Of a DNA stretch of 57,691 bases, positions 16,370-24,738 are shown in pieces. The notes under the pieces are model-generated. The model was not told where the DNA came from and searched no databases. It was given only the letters and a program-made list of their open reading frames with translations. How positions within the stretch are numbered: the first letter of the stretch is position 1; each line of letters starts with the position of its first letter. A program made the position numbers and the translations under genes. Origin of the DNA: an uncultured Sulfitobacter sp. (GTDB taxonomy: Bacteria > Pseudomonadota > Alphaproteobacteria > Rhodobacterales > Rhodobacteraceae); NCBI GenBank assembly GCA_947502265.1, contig CANMZB010000023.1:1-57691 (forward strand). Direction: 5' to 3'.

Positions 16370-18568
16370 TCAGGTCCGGTCACTCTTATAACTATAGCGG
16401 TAGTTGTAGTAATGATACTGTCCACCATATTTAGCGCCTTCTGACACTTTGTAGCCGTTCAGGATCGCGCCTGTGACTTTGACACCTGATGTCTCGAAGG
16501 TGCGACGCACGGCTTCGATCTCGCCCGCCATTGTCTCAAGGTGGCGCGCGATCACGATAGTTGCTCCGGTATACCGCCCGATCACAACCGGATCGGTCAC
16601 CGCCAGCGCGGGGGGGCTGTCAACAATGATCAGATCAAAGCGCTCGTTCAGGGTTTCCAGAAGCGCCTCGAAATCGGCCCGCATCAGCAATTCTGACGGA
16701 TTAGGCGGGTAGCGGCCCGTAGTGATGACAGACAAACCTTCTATCGGCCCTTGAATCAACACCTCACCGAGGGTCTTTTCCTTGGCTAGAAATTCGGCAA
16801 GCCCGGGTGTGTTTTTCTCTTTCCCCAAGAACCGGCGCAGATATCCTTTGCGCAGATCGGCGTCGATAATGCAAACTTTCTGACCTGCCTGTGCTGCGAC
16901 TGTGGCCAGGTTGATCGCGGTAAAGCTCTTGCCCGCGCCGGGTGCGGCAGAGGTCAGCAGGATGGTGTTGGTTTTCGCATCAAGCATTCCGAAATGCAGC
17001 GAAGTGCGTAAGGATCGTAGCGCTTCGATCACCAGATCATCCGGCTTGCTCAATGCAAGGATCGGCAGCGTGCCTTTCTGTTTACGCAGATTGGCCGCTT
17101 CGGGTGAGTAATTGACGGTTGCAAAAACCGGCAGACCCAGCTTTTCAATCTCCTGCGCGCCACGAATACCGCGCCGCAAGAACCGCCGTAGCAAAACAAA
17201 CCCGACCCCGATGATCAGACCCACAATTAGATGGGACATCAGGATCCTGCTGGTGCGCGGTGCGATACGGCCACCGCTGGAATAGGCTGTGTCGATGATA
17301 CGCACCGACCCCACGGTCGAAGCGCGCACAACCCGCAGTTCCTGCCCCCTGTTCAACAGCTGGATATAAACCTCCTGCGCCACTTCCAGATTGCGTGTCA
17401 GGTTGAAAATCTCTTTCTGCGTTTCCGGCAGATCGAAGGTAGAGCTGCGCACCTCCTCAAGCTGTCTGTTCAGGGCTGCCTTATTCTGGAGCAAAGCCTG
17501 ATAGGCGGGGTGGTTGATGGTATAGCGTTTTTTCAGCTCTTCCTCTTGCAGCGTCAGCGCGTTCAGCTGTGCCTCGATCTGTGTCGCCTGCTCCAGAAGG
17601 GTGCGGGTTTCATAATCCACATCCACTGATTGTTGCTGCTGGCGATAGGCGTTCAGCACATTTTGGGCCTGTGTGACGGCCTCTTTTGCGATGGGCAGTT
17701 GCTCTTCTATGAAAGTCAGGCTGTTTTGCGCTTCGGCAGCACTGCGCGAAATGTTCTGGTCAACATAAGAACGCGCAATCGCATCCAGCGCGGCCTCTGC
17801 CCGTCGTGGGTCGGGGTCAGTATATGTAATGCGCAGAATCGAGGAATAGGGTGGGCTCTCCATCACGGAAAACCCTCCCTGCAACATCCCCGTGGCAGCA
17901 ACCAACGGCATACGGCCGATAAAAAACTCGCGCCCGGCAGGGCCTTCCAGCCTATCTACAACCAGTGATAACCCTTTTTCGGGCAACGCCAGCCGTTCAC
18001 GCAAAGTGCCCGTTACAACCGTATCGTCGGGAAGTCTGACCTCATATGTATCCGGCCCCGTTATCGTCAGCAGTAGGGAAGCACCTTCCCAATCCTGTGG
18101 AAGCTCAAGCTCACCGACTTCCAGAGTTTCATTGCCCCATTGATAGGGACGCAGAAAATCAAGCCCCGGATCGGGCAGCTTCAAACGTTTCGGAATAAGC
18201 CCCAGATAGGGTAACGGGCGGGGGTAAGCATAAACCTGCAAATCCAGTTCGCGGGCTGCCTGCGCCATAACCATGCGCGACTTCATGATTTCCATCTCGG
18301 CTTCGCCAGAGTTCCTGCCCGAATTTCCCCCCATCAGATTCTGCATGCCTGCCGGCAGGGCCATCGCGCCGGACCGCTGTTCCAGCTGAAGCAACCCTCC
18401 CGCCTGGTAGATGGGTGTTGATTGCAGCACCGTAATCGCACCGATGCACCAAGCAATAAATGCTGCCGCCGCAATCCAGTATTTTCCGTTCCAGATAACT
18501 CCCAGAAGATCCAGAAGGTTGATATCATCTTCTGGCGGGGCGTCAGGAGTGTTGGTGGCTGGTATCAT
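16370..18568 (-). CDS. wzc: Wzc-type chain-length protein with tyrosine kinase domain
   Basis: 732 residues. There is an N-terminal Wzz segment with a first membrane helix (IAAAAFIAWCIGAITVL), a long periplasmic coiled-coil part (residues ~280-420), and a second membrane helix (ILMSHLIVGLIIGVGFVLL). The C-terminal BY-kinase domain has Walker A (APGAGKSFTAINLA), A' (VCIIDADLRKG) and B (LIIVDSPPAL) motifs. The end is tyrosine-rich (YGGQYHYYNYRYSYK), the usual autophosphorylation cluster. It controls polymer length and export with Wza. The ATG at 18568 is preferred over an in-frame GTG at 18601 because AGGACA lies 9 bases before it. Confidence 0.93.
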   Translation of the reverse strand: MIPATNTPDAPPEDDINLLDLLGVIWNGKYWIAAAAFIAWCIGAITVLQSTPIYQAGGLLQLEQRSGAMALPAGMQNLMGGNSGRNSGEAEMEIMKSRMVMAQAARELDLQVYAYPRPLPYLGLIPKRLKLPDPGLDFLRPYQWGNETLEVGELELPQDWEGASLLLTITGPDTYEVRLPDDTVVTGTLRERLALPEKGLSLVVDRLEGPAGREFFIGRMPLVAATGMLQGGFSVMESPPYSSILRITYTDPDPRRAEAALDAIARSYVDQNISRSAAEAQNSLTFIEEQLPIAKEAVTQAQNVLNAYRQQQQSVDVDYETRTLLEQATQIEAQLNALTLQEEELKKRYTINHPAYQALLQNKAALNRQLEEVRSSTFDLPETQKEIFNLTRNLEVAQEVYIQLLNRGQELRVVRASTVGSVRIIDTAYSSGGRIAPRTSRILMSHLIVGLIIGVGFVLLRRFLRRGIRGAQEIEKLGLPVFATVNYSPEAANLRKQKGTLPILALSKPDDLVIEALRSLRTSLHFGMLDAKTNTILLTSAAPGAGKSFTAINLATVAAQAGQKVCIIDADLRKGYLRRFLGKEKNTPGLAEFLAKEKTLGEVLIQGPIEGLSVITTGRYPPNPSELLMRADFEALLETLNERFDLIIVDSPPALAVTDPVVIGRYTGATIVIARHLETMAGEIEAVRRTFETSGVKVTGAILNGYKVSEGAKYGGQYHYYNYRYSYKSDRT

Positions 18569-18701
18569 CGAAATGTCCTGTCGGTTGGCTGCTGGTGGCA
18601 CATAATAGGGCCAGCCGTAGGTCGGGGCCCACGCGGGGCAATATCAAAGATGTCGCTAGCATGGTTGCCAGCGGTCGGGAATGCTTTATGCCACGCACAG
18701 C

Positions 18702-19145
18702 CTAAAGAGAGGGTTTACGTAATTTTTCCACCCAGGCTTGCGCAGCGGCCATAATCAGATCGCGCGCCACGCGATGATCCTCAATGGGTTTGCGGTAGGG
18801 GTCACTGATGCCCCTGCCCCCGACCCAATGGTCAAACAGCATCGTGCGACCGGAGATTTGTGGAAAGCGGCGCCCGATCTCGTCGCGGTGTCCCGGCTCC
18901 ATCACAAGGATCAGGTCATGGGCGGAACCGATCTCGTTGGTGAGTTGGCGCGCAATATGGCCGTCCATGTCAAGGCCGATCTCGGCTGCGGCGTTGGTGG
19001 CTGTGTCATCCGCCCCTGCCCCCACCACAGCGCCAATACCGGCAGAGGTGACAGTGATATCCGGCAAGGCCTGCCGTAGCGCCCGCTCCCCCATCGGGGA
19101 GCGACAGATATTACCGACACAGACCACCAGAACAGACTTGATCAC
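18702..19145 (-). CDS. wzb: Low-molecular-weight protein-tyrosine phosphatase (Wzb-type)
   Basis: 147 residues, GTG start. The P-loop CVGNICRSPMGE (C-x5-R-S) is at the N-terminus, and the general acid is in SDPYRKPIEDH (DPY). It removes phosphate from tyrosines of Wzc, so it sets the cycle of chain assembly and export. It sits between the wza and wzc genes, 5 bp behind the first, in the classical order. Confidence 0.93.
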   Translation of the reverse strand: MIKSVLVVCVGNICRSPMGERALRQALPDITVTSAGIGAVVGAGADDTATNAAAEIGLDMDGHIARQLTNEIGSAHDLILVMEPGHRDEIGRRFPQISGRTMLFDHWVGGRGISDPYRKPIEDHRVARDLIMAAAQAWVEKLRKPSL

Positions 19146-19150
19146 GGCTC

Positions 19151-20224
19151 TTAATTCCCCGTGAGCGTATCGACCGCCCGCGCACTCGTGACGGATGGCA
19201 GCAGGCTGGAGATCAGACGGTTCCAGCGATAGAGCGGTGCCGTGGTCACATAGATCACGTCCTGCGGCAGGATTACAAAGCGCGTGCCGATCAGGAAAGC
19301 GGCGGGGTTTGATGCATCAAGTTGGTAGACCGTGATCCCCATCGGCGTGTCGCGGAATACAAAGATACCGCGCGCATCCGCCTGATCTTCACGCAAGCCG
19401 CCTACGCGGGTCAGCGCTTGGGTGAGCGTGACATTTTCGTAAGTCAGATCAACAGTCGATGGTTTGACAATCTGCCCCAGAAGATAGGCTTCCTGAAGGT
19501 CGAGACGCGCCACGCTGACCACATCGCCGTTTTGCAGCACAGGATTATTGGCGCTCACGCCTTGCTCAAGAAACGCCTGCATATCGACGGTATAGCTGCG
19601 CCCGCCCCGACGCAGCACGACCCTGCGCGCATCCGCTTCTTTTGTCAGACCGCCCGCCGCATCAATCGCATCAAGCAACGTCAGCGGTGTATCGGTGAGG
19701 GAATGGCGGCTGGGTGACCCCACCTGCCCCGTTACAGAAACAGCCTGCGACCGATACGCGACCACGCGGACTTCGACCTGCGGATTGGGAATGAACTCCG
19801 CCAGCCGGACTCTCAGGTCACTGCGCACCGCCTCCGGTGTACGGCCTCTGGCGGTTACCTGCCCGACATAAGGATAGAAAAAGGTGCCGTTGGATTGCAC
19901 GCGCAAACCTGACTCCTGGGCACTACGCCCCTCCCCCGCTGGTAGGGTCAGTTCGGGGTGGTCCCAGACCACGACTTCCAGAATATCGCCGACACCGATA
20001 CGATAATTCCAATTCCCCGAAGGAACGGTTGTCCGTGTGCCGGCCAGATCTCGCGGCTCGTTGAACGCTTCGATGTTGTTTGCGGTCAGCTGCACAATGG
20101 CAACATTGGTCGACAGCTCCTCGACCTCGGATCTCACCGCTTCTGTGCGGACGGGAAAGTCGGTTTTTGTCACATCGCAAGACGCAAGTATAAAACCAAA
20201 AAGAATAAAAGCCAGAATTCGCAT
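19151..20224 (-). CDS. wza: Wza-type outer-membrane polysaccharide export lipoprotein
   Basis: 357 residues from ATG 20224; the open frame extends further up but without a signal sequence. The lipobox is FGFILASC. The poly_export domain follows (IGVGDILEVVVWDHPELTLP, GTFFYPYVGQVTARGRTPEAV), then two SLBB units (VSVTGQVGSPSRHSLTD and AYLLGQIVKPSTVDLT). Wza proteins form the octameric exit channel. It is the first gene of the minus-strand export operon. The upstream 490 bp hold repeated TTGACTTA motifs shared with the partition region. Confidence 0.92.
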   Translation of the reverse strand: MRILAFILFGFILASCDVTKTDFPVRTEAVRSEVEELSTNVAIVQLTANNIEAFNEPRDLAGTRTTVPSGNWNYRIGVGDILEVVVWDHPELTLPAGEGRSAQESGLRVQSNGTFFYPYVGQVTARGRTPEAVRSDLRVRLAEFIPNPQVEVRVVAYRSQAVSVTGQVGSPSRHSLTDTPLTLLDAIDAAGGLTKEADARRVVLRRGGRSYTVDMQAFLEQGVSANNPVLQNGDVVSVARLDLQEAYLLGQIVKPSTVDLTYENVTLTQALTRVGGLREDQADARGIFVFRDTPMGITVYQLDASNPAAFLIGTRFVILPQDVIYVTTAPLYRWNRLISSLLPSVTSARAVDTLTGN

Positions 20225-20711
20225 GCAGTCCCCGCGTGACAAGTTTGACCGCAAGACAGTTCCAGCAGCGTAAGTCAAAAGACATGCCCTGCTAAGAGTC
20301 CAAGATGTCTTCCCAAAGACGTCCGGCAGCACTCTTTGAATAAGTCAAGTTTTGCGAAATGCCAACCGAAGAGATGCAAGGTGTTAACTCTCTGGCGCAT
20401 GCGCGGTCTGGCGGCCACTGCCCTGTGTTGATGTTTGATCTGTCTGGCGTTGTAAAAACTACCCTTACTCTAGCAATATACGCAAGACGAGTCACAAGAG
20501 CTGCATAAGCTTCCCATCTAACTTGACTTACTCAAGTTAGATAGCTGGTTGGGTTTGGCCAATATATACAGATTTTTCATGGCAAATTGCTCTATCACCC
20601 TTATAATTACTATATTCCGCCTAACTCTTCTAACTAAACTTACTTGACTCACAGGCCTTACTCATGCAATATGCCATACACACAGAACTCAAGATATACG
20701 AGTAAGTAGAA
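20225..20711. promoter_or_regulatory. Divergent promoter region with possible centromere-like repeats
   Basis: This lies between wza (minus) and parA (plus). TTGACTTA occurs at 20524-20531 and, inverted, at 20271-20278 and 20341-20348; a related TTGACTC is at 20644-20650. CTTACTC occurs at 20464-20470, 20527-20533 and 20657-20663. CTAACTTGA/TCAAGTTAG (20518-20540) is a perfect palindrome with a 5-base centre. Such arrays upstream of parA are typical of partition sites or ParA operators. The region is AT-rich. Confidence 0.45.
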
Positions 20712-21344
20712 TTGAAAATCACCGTATACAGCTCCAAAGGATCAGCAGGCAAAACGCCGATTTCAGCGAATATCGCCTTTGATCGCGGCTATGCCCTTGG
20801 CACAAACGAGCCGTTCAATGTGCTCGAAGATATCTTTGATGATGACAAGGTTCTGTCGATCGCGGCAGATGATACCTTTCCCGATTTGCCAGATGACATC
20901 GACATCGTGTTCGATCTGGCTGGCTCCATCAGCCGCCACGCACACAGCATCACCAGTGCGCTGCGCCAGTCGGATCTGGTGATCGTGCCGGTCTACAATG
21001 ATTTCAAAAGCCGCAAGTCGGCAATCGGCACCATCCTTGAGATCGAGCCGATCACGCAGTCCATCCTTGTGGTTGCGACCAAGCTGCAAGCGCAGAAGGG
21101 GGAGTTTGTGAAAGACTGGACCACGTCGCGCGACTTCCAGCAGATCGAGCGGGACTTACGCGCAAACATCGAGACATCTTATCCGATCTTGCCGCTGAAA
21201 CTCTCGCGCGGGTTTGATACCATTTTTGACCGCGAGATGTCGCTACGTGAAATTACCCGAACCGACCCGTTGCTGGCGCATGCCTTTCGCGATGTGACGC
21301 GCCAGTTTGATGCCATCTATGACCATATCGACGGTGTGAAATGA
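20712..21344 (+). CDS. parA: ParA-family partition ATPase
   Basis: 210 residues, short (type Ib-like) ParA without an N-terminal DNA-binding domain. The deviant Walker A loop is SSKGSAGKTPISAN, where the usual GG is GS. The A'-like element is IDIVFDLAGSIS, and SDLVIVPVYNDFKSRKSA marks the family core. Initiation must be at the TTG (20712), as no ATG or GTG precedes the Walker A motif. It overlaps the next gene by ATGA. Together they would segregate the plasmid, with a centromere in the repeats on either side. Confidence 0.85.
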   Translation: MKITVYSSKGSAGKTPISANIAFDRGYALGTNEPFNVLEDIFDDDKVLSIAADDTFPDLPDDIDIVFDLAGSISRHAHSITSALRQSDLVIVPVYNDFKSRKSAIGTILEIEPITQSILVVATKLQAQKGEFVKDWTTSRDFQQIERDLRANIETSYPILPLKLSRGFDTIFDREMSLREITRTDPLLAHAFRDVTRQFDAIYDHIDGVK

Positions 21345-21628
21345 ACAAGAAGAACAGCCTGACCCAGTTTAAAAAACCGGAAACCCGGATTTTGCCTCCG
21401 GAACCGCAGAGCGTGCCGCCTCAGGTAACTGCCGCGCCACAAGAGTTCGTGATGGAGAAAGGCAGAACCGGACCAAAACCAAAACCGGCATCCGAAAAGC
21501 GTAGCCATCGTGTGATGCTCTCCATGACACCGGCCGAGGCAGTCTTGTCCCGGCGCAGGGCAGGGCTTGCTGGTGAGGCGACAGTGATCATGGCCTTCTT
21601 GAAGGAGAACGGGTTTTTCGATAATTAA
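21341..21628 (+). CDS. Small DNA-binding partition partner (ParB/ParG-like)
   Basis: 95 residues. The first ~50 are unstructured and proline-rich. The basic middle (RTGPKPKPASEKRSHRVMLSMTP) leads into AEAVLSRRRAGLAGEATVIMAFLKENGFF, which fits a small ribbon-helix-helix or helix-turn-helix protein. Size and the ATGA coupling to parA match the second gene of type Ib partition cassettes. It would bind the centromere and stimulate ParA. Downstream, CTTACTTGGG-like repeats at about 21.63-21.66 kb may be additional sites. Confidence 0.6.
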   Translation: MNKKNSLTQFKKPETRILPPEPQSVPPQVTAAPQEFVMEKGRTGPKPKPASEKRSHRVMLSMTPAEAVLSRRRAGLAGEATVIMAFLKENGFFDN

Positions 21629-21793
21629 ATCTTACTTGGGTAACTCTGGTAAGTTGGGTTAGGATGCCTCATATATGTCGAAAGGGCAGGGGCTTGGAAC
21701 AAGCAATGCCAAGGCTTTGACAACATCTCGTGTCTGACAAGACGTCGTTTGTCATCTTACAAATTATAAAATTTCCAAAAATCTACATCCGAA

Positions 21794-21817
21794 ACAGGGG
21801 GCCGTCAGGCGCCCTGT
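21794..21817 (+). terminator. Probable terminator after the partition genes
   Basis: ACAGGGGGC (21794-21802) pairs with GCGCCCTGT (21809-21817), 8 of 9 matching, followed by TGTTGTTTAAG. It stands about 165 bp after the partition stop and before the iterons, where it would insulate the origin. Confidence 0.5.
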
Positions 21818-21900
21818 TGTTGTTTAAGATGTTTAAGAAACAACGTTTAAAGAGTTTAGGGGCTGAATCCGCGTTTTGAATCAAGGGCCTACAGGGTTTT

Positions 21901-22302
21901 AGGTGAAAGGTTTTGGGACGACAGGTGAAAGGATTTGGGGAAAAACGCTGTTTGAGGTGAAAGGATTTGGGAGTTTAGGTGAAAGGATTTGGGATATTAG
22001 GTGAAAGGATTTGGGAGGGGTAACAGTATCTTTATAAGTAACTGATATTGAAGCATAAAAGTATTGCATTTGCGGTATATTCCTTTGATTTCCGGTTCTG
22101 AGGTGAAAGGATTTGGGATTAACCCCACAGCGGTCTGATATTTAAAGAAAATATGCATATTCAGGCCCTTTCGGGATGCGATAGGTGAACGCTTTTGGGG
22201 AATGGTGCTCTGCGCCGTTGAGAATTGCTTTTGTGTGGATATTTGCCACGTTTCCGTGCTGTCCGTATTTTTGCGATCGGCAACAAGGTGAACGTTATTG
22301 GG
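21901..22302 (+). repeat. Origin iterons: eight 17-bp direct repeats
   Basis: Copies of AGGTGAAAGGATTTGGG start at 21901, 21923, 21955, 21977, 21999, 22101, 22183 and 22286, all in the same direction. Copies 2-6 are identical. Copy 1 has TT for AT, and copies 7 and 8 vary in the middle (AGGTGAACGCTTTTGGG, AGGTGAACGTTATTGGG). The first five are spaced 22, 32, 22 and 22 bp, that is, whole helical turns. The stretch 22020-22085 between copies 5 and 6 is AT-rich and could be the melting region. It directly precedes the Rep gene and is the best candidate for the vegetative origin. Confidence 0.9.
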
Positions 22303-22373
22303 AGCCGGTTGCCTGTGTATTGTCCGGCTGACACAAGAAACTTGCTTTTACTCCGAGAACTGTGAAATGGTGA

Positions 22374-23753
22374 ATGAACAGTTTGGATTCCCGTTCACCT
22401 ATGGCAGAAGCTCTCGTAAAACACAATAAAGACAAGCAGATACTCAAAAAGCATGTCGCGGCGATTCACATCGGGGCGAAGCTGTCCCTGCTTCAACGCA
22501 AGCTCATCAATGCATTGCTCTACAACGCCTATGACGGGTTGTTGACCGCACGCGAACATCACATCAGCACCAGTCTGCTCTGTGAGATGATCGGTTTTGA
22601 CAGCCACAATACGGCCCATCTCAAGTCTGCGCTCAAGGGGCTGATGGAAACGATTGTCGAGTTTGACGTGCTGGAGGAGGATGGCGAACAGTCCTGGGAA
22701 GCGATGGTGCTGCTGCCCTATGTCAAGATCAAGGGGGGGCGCTGCACGTACCGCTACGAACAGGCGCTGGCCGAAAAGCTCTATCACCCGGAGGTCTATT
22801 CCAAAATAAATCTCAGCGTTTTGCGCGAAATGAAAAGTGCGCACGCGCTGGTGCTGTATGAAAATTGTTACCGCTATGTCGATATCGCGCATACGCCGTG
22901 GTGGGATCTGGATATCTTCCGCAAGCTGATGGCGGTGGATACGTTGGCCAGCTACAAACAGTTCAAGCTGCTCAACCGTGCCGTGATCCAGCCTGCGATG
23001 AAGGAGGTCAACGCGCTGTCCAACATCCAGATCGAGTTGGAGACCCGTCGCAAGGGGCGCACCGTGACGGGGGTGCGGTTTGTGATCCGGCCCAGTGCCC
23101 AGATGACCCTGATGGGGATGGAGGGGGAAGACGAGGTCATGCAAATGCCTGCATACGGCGCGCTGATCGGTGAAGGCATCTCCAAAACGCTGGCGCGCGC
23201 TTGGGTGCTGGAGCATGGCGAGGAATATATTTTTGAAAAACTTGATCTGGCGGCCAGACAATCGGTGCAGGGCAAGATCAGATCCTCGAAGACCGGATTT
23301 CTGAAATCTGCAATCGAAGGGGACTATCGCAACGAAGACGCCAAAACCCGAAAACATGTCGCGACCTTGCAGGAGGTGGCGCAGACACGCGCAAAGCTGG
23401 AGGATCGCCTTGAGGAACTCAAAGCGGCACTGAAGCAGGCGGAAGGGGGGTATCACAGCGCATGTTGCGAGATCATCGAACAGACACTTGGCGCGCATCC
23501 AGAGGCGGGCAGGACGGCTTTCGCTTCGCGTTTTGAGGAAGGGCTCGACAGTCGCATTTACGTCGATGCGTTCCGGAAGGGGGGGTGGGGCGACCGGCTG
23601 AACGCTTTGGCTGTCCGCGCCTTCTGGCAAGAGGAGGGCGTGGAATTTCCAACGCCTGCAGAGTGGGCACAGCGCAATGGCACAGAAGATCCGGCTTCGC
23701 TTGCTGCACAAGTCAGGGATTTGCAGATCCGGTTGAACAAGCGGGCACCCTAG
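22374..23753 (+). CDS. Rep_3-family plasmid replication initiator
   Basis: 459 residues. The N-terminal part (AAIHIGAKLSLLQRKLINALLYNAYDGLL, ISTSLLCEMIGFDSHNTAHLKSALKGLM) and the second winged-helix part (DIFRKLMAVDTLASYKQFKLLNRAVIQPAMKEVN) match Rep_3/RepB-type initiators. A C-terminal extension of ~180 residues, with a coiled coil near 325-365, goes beyond the usual length. It binds the iterons upstream to start replication and usually also limits copy number. The ATG at 22374 is the first in frame; an ATG at 22401 is possible. The stop codon is shared with the end of the following IS element. Confidence 0.88.
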   Translation: MNSLDSRSPMAEALVKHNKDKQILKKHVAAIHIGAKLSLLQRKLINALLYNAYDGLLTAREHHISTSLLCEMIGFDSHNTAHLKSALKGLMETIVEFDVLEEDGEQSWEAMVLLPYVKIKGGRCTYRYEQALAEKLYHPEVYSKINLSVLREMKSAHALVLYENCYRYVDIAHTPWWDLDIFRKLMAVDTLASYKQFKLLNRAVIQPAMKEVNALSNIQIELETRRKGRTVTGVRFVIRPSAQMTLMGMEGEDEVMQMPAYGALIGEGISKTLARAWVLEHGEEYIFEKLDLAARQSVQGKIRSSKTGFLKSAIEGDYRNEDAKTRKHVATLQEVAQTRAKLEDRLEELKAALKQAEGGYHSACCEIIEQTLGAHPEAGRTAFASRFEEGLDSRIYVDAFRKGGWGDRLNALAVRAFWQEEGVEFPTPAEWAQRNGTEDPASLAAQVRDLQIRLNKRAP

Positions 23754-24594
23754 GGTCTGGACTCATTGAGTTTCAAAGCCAGTAAATGACGATTGCGGCG
23801 AGGGCGATTGCTGACAAGAAGACCTTTGGGCACCTGTCGTATCGGGTTGCTACGCGCCGCCAGTCCTTGAGCCTGCCGAACATGATCTCGATGCGGTTGC
23901 GTCGTTTGTAGCGCCGCTTGTCGTATTTAACATTCTTCTTGCGCTGTTTTCGACCGGGGATGCAGGCGCGTATCCCTTTGTCTTTCAACGCTTCTCGGAA
24001 CCAATCGGCGTCATAACCCCTATCGCCAAGGAGCCAGTCGACGTTCGGCATGCTGCTCAGCAAAGCCCGTGCGCCGATGTAATCGCTGACCTGACCGGCC
24101 GTTACAAACAAGTTAAGAGGGCGACCTTGGCTGTCGCAGATGGCGTGCAGTTTGGTGTTCATGCCGCCTTGGGTGCGACCAATCAGGCGCCCACGCCCCC
24201 CTTTTTCACGCCCATACTGGTCGCTGTTCGGTGGGCTTTGAGATAGGTCGCGTCGATCATGACCGTCTTCTTTTCACCGTGCCCTGCGGCCAGGCCGGCC
24301 ATCATCCGGGCAAAGATACCCTTGTCGCTCCAGCGCTTCCAACGGTTGTAGAGCGTCTTGTGCGGCCCATATTCCGCAGGCGCGTCGCGCCAACGCAACC
24401 CATTGCGATTGATAAAAATAATGCCACTCAGCACTCGCCGGTCATCGACGCGCGGCTTACCGTGGGACTTGGGGAAATAGGGCTCAAGACGCGCCATCTG
24501 CGCGTCACTCAACCAGAAAAGATCAGACATGTTCACCGCTCGTTTTTCGAGCCGTGAATCATGCCATCAACCGAAAATCAATGGGTCCTGACCC
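23753..24594 (-). mobile_element. IS5-family (IS427 group) insertion sequence
   Basis: 842 bp with imperfect ends GGGTCTGGACTCATTGA (left) and, inverted, GGGTCAGGACCCATTGA (right). A TA duplication is on both sides (23751-23752 and 24595-24596). It landed in the TAG stop of the Rep gene. Because the element starts with G, the stop reads TAG on the left, and the original TAG can still be read at 24595-24597. Confidence 0.85.
23773..24530 (-). CDS. IS427-type transposase, two frames joined by -1 frameshift
   Basis: The first frame (ATG 24530 to 24183) holds LSDAQMARLEPYFPKSHGKP and the first catalytic Asp (TVMIDATYLKAHRT). The second frame (to 23773) holds GGMNTKLHAICD, the second Asp (WLLGDRGYDADWF) and the Glu region (RRNRIEIMFGRLKDWRRVATRYDR). 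They overlap at AAAAAGGGGGG. A -1 slip there gives KKGGRGRLIGRTQGG, the normal family sequence. This is the usual programmed frameshift of the group, not damage. Confidence 0.88.
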
Positions 24595-24738
24595 TAGTCC
24601 TGCTGCCCTTTTTGAAAGTCAGATTCCGGACAATTAACCAAGACGTCAAAATGTATAGTAAATTTAGACTAACCTTTATATGTTTTGTGACGTATGTAGA
24701 CCACATTTGACGAGTTGGTTGTCTGGAGCGAATTAAAT

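Noticed and set aside
21901..22302. CRISPR array
   Set aside because: Repeats are 17 bp with 5-86 bp gaps of no constant size, lie directly before a Rep gene and fit iterons; no cas genes.
22395..23711. 438-codon minus-strand frame inside the Rep gene
   Set aside because: Antisense shadow of a GC-rich gene; Rep_3 motifs are on the plus strand.
24595..24738. ops/JUMPstart-like element for the NusG-like factor
   Set aside because: No GGCGGTAGC-like sequence here or upstream of the MarR-EPS gene.
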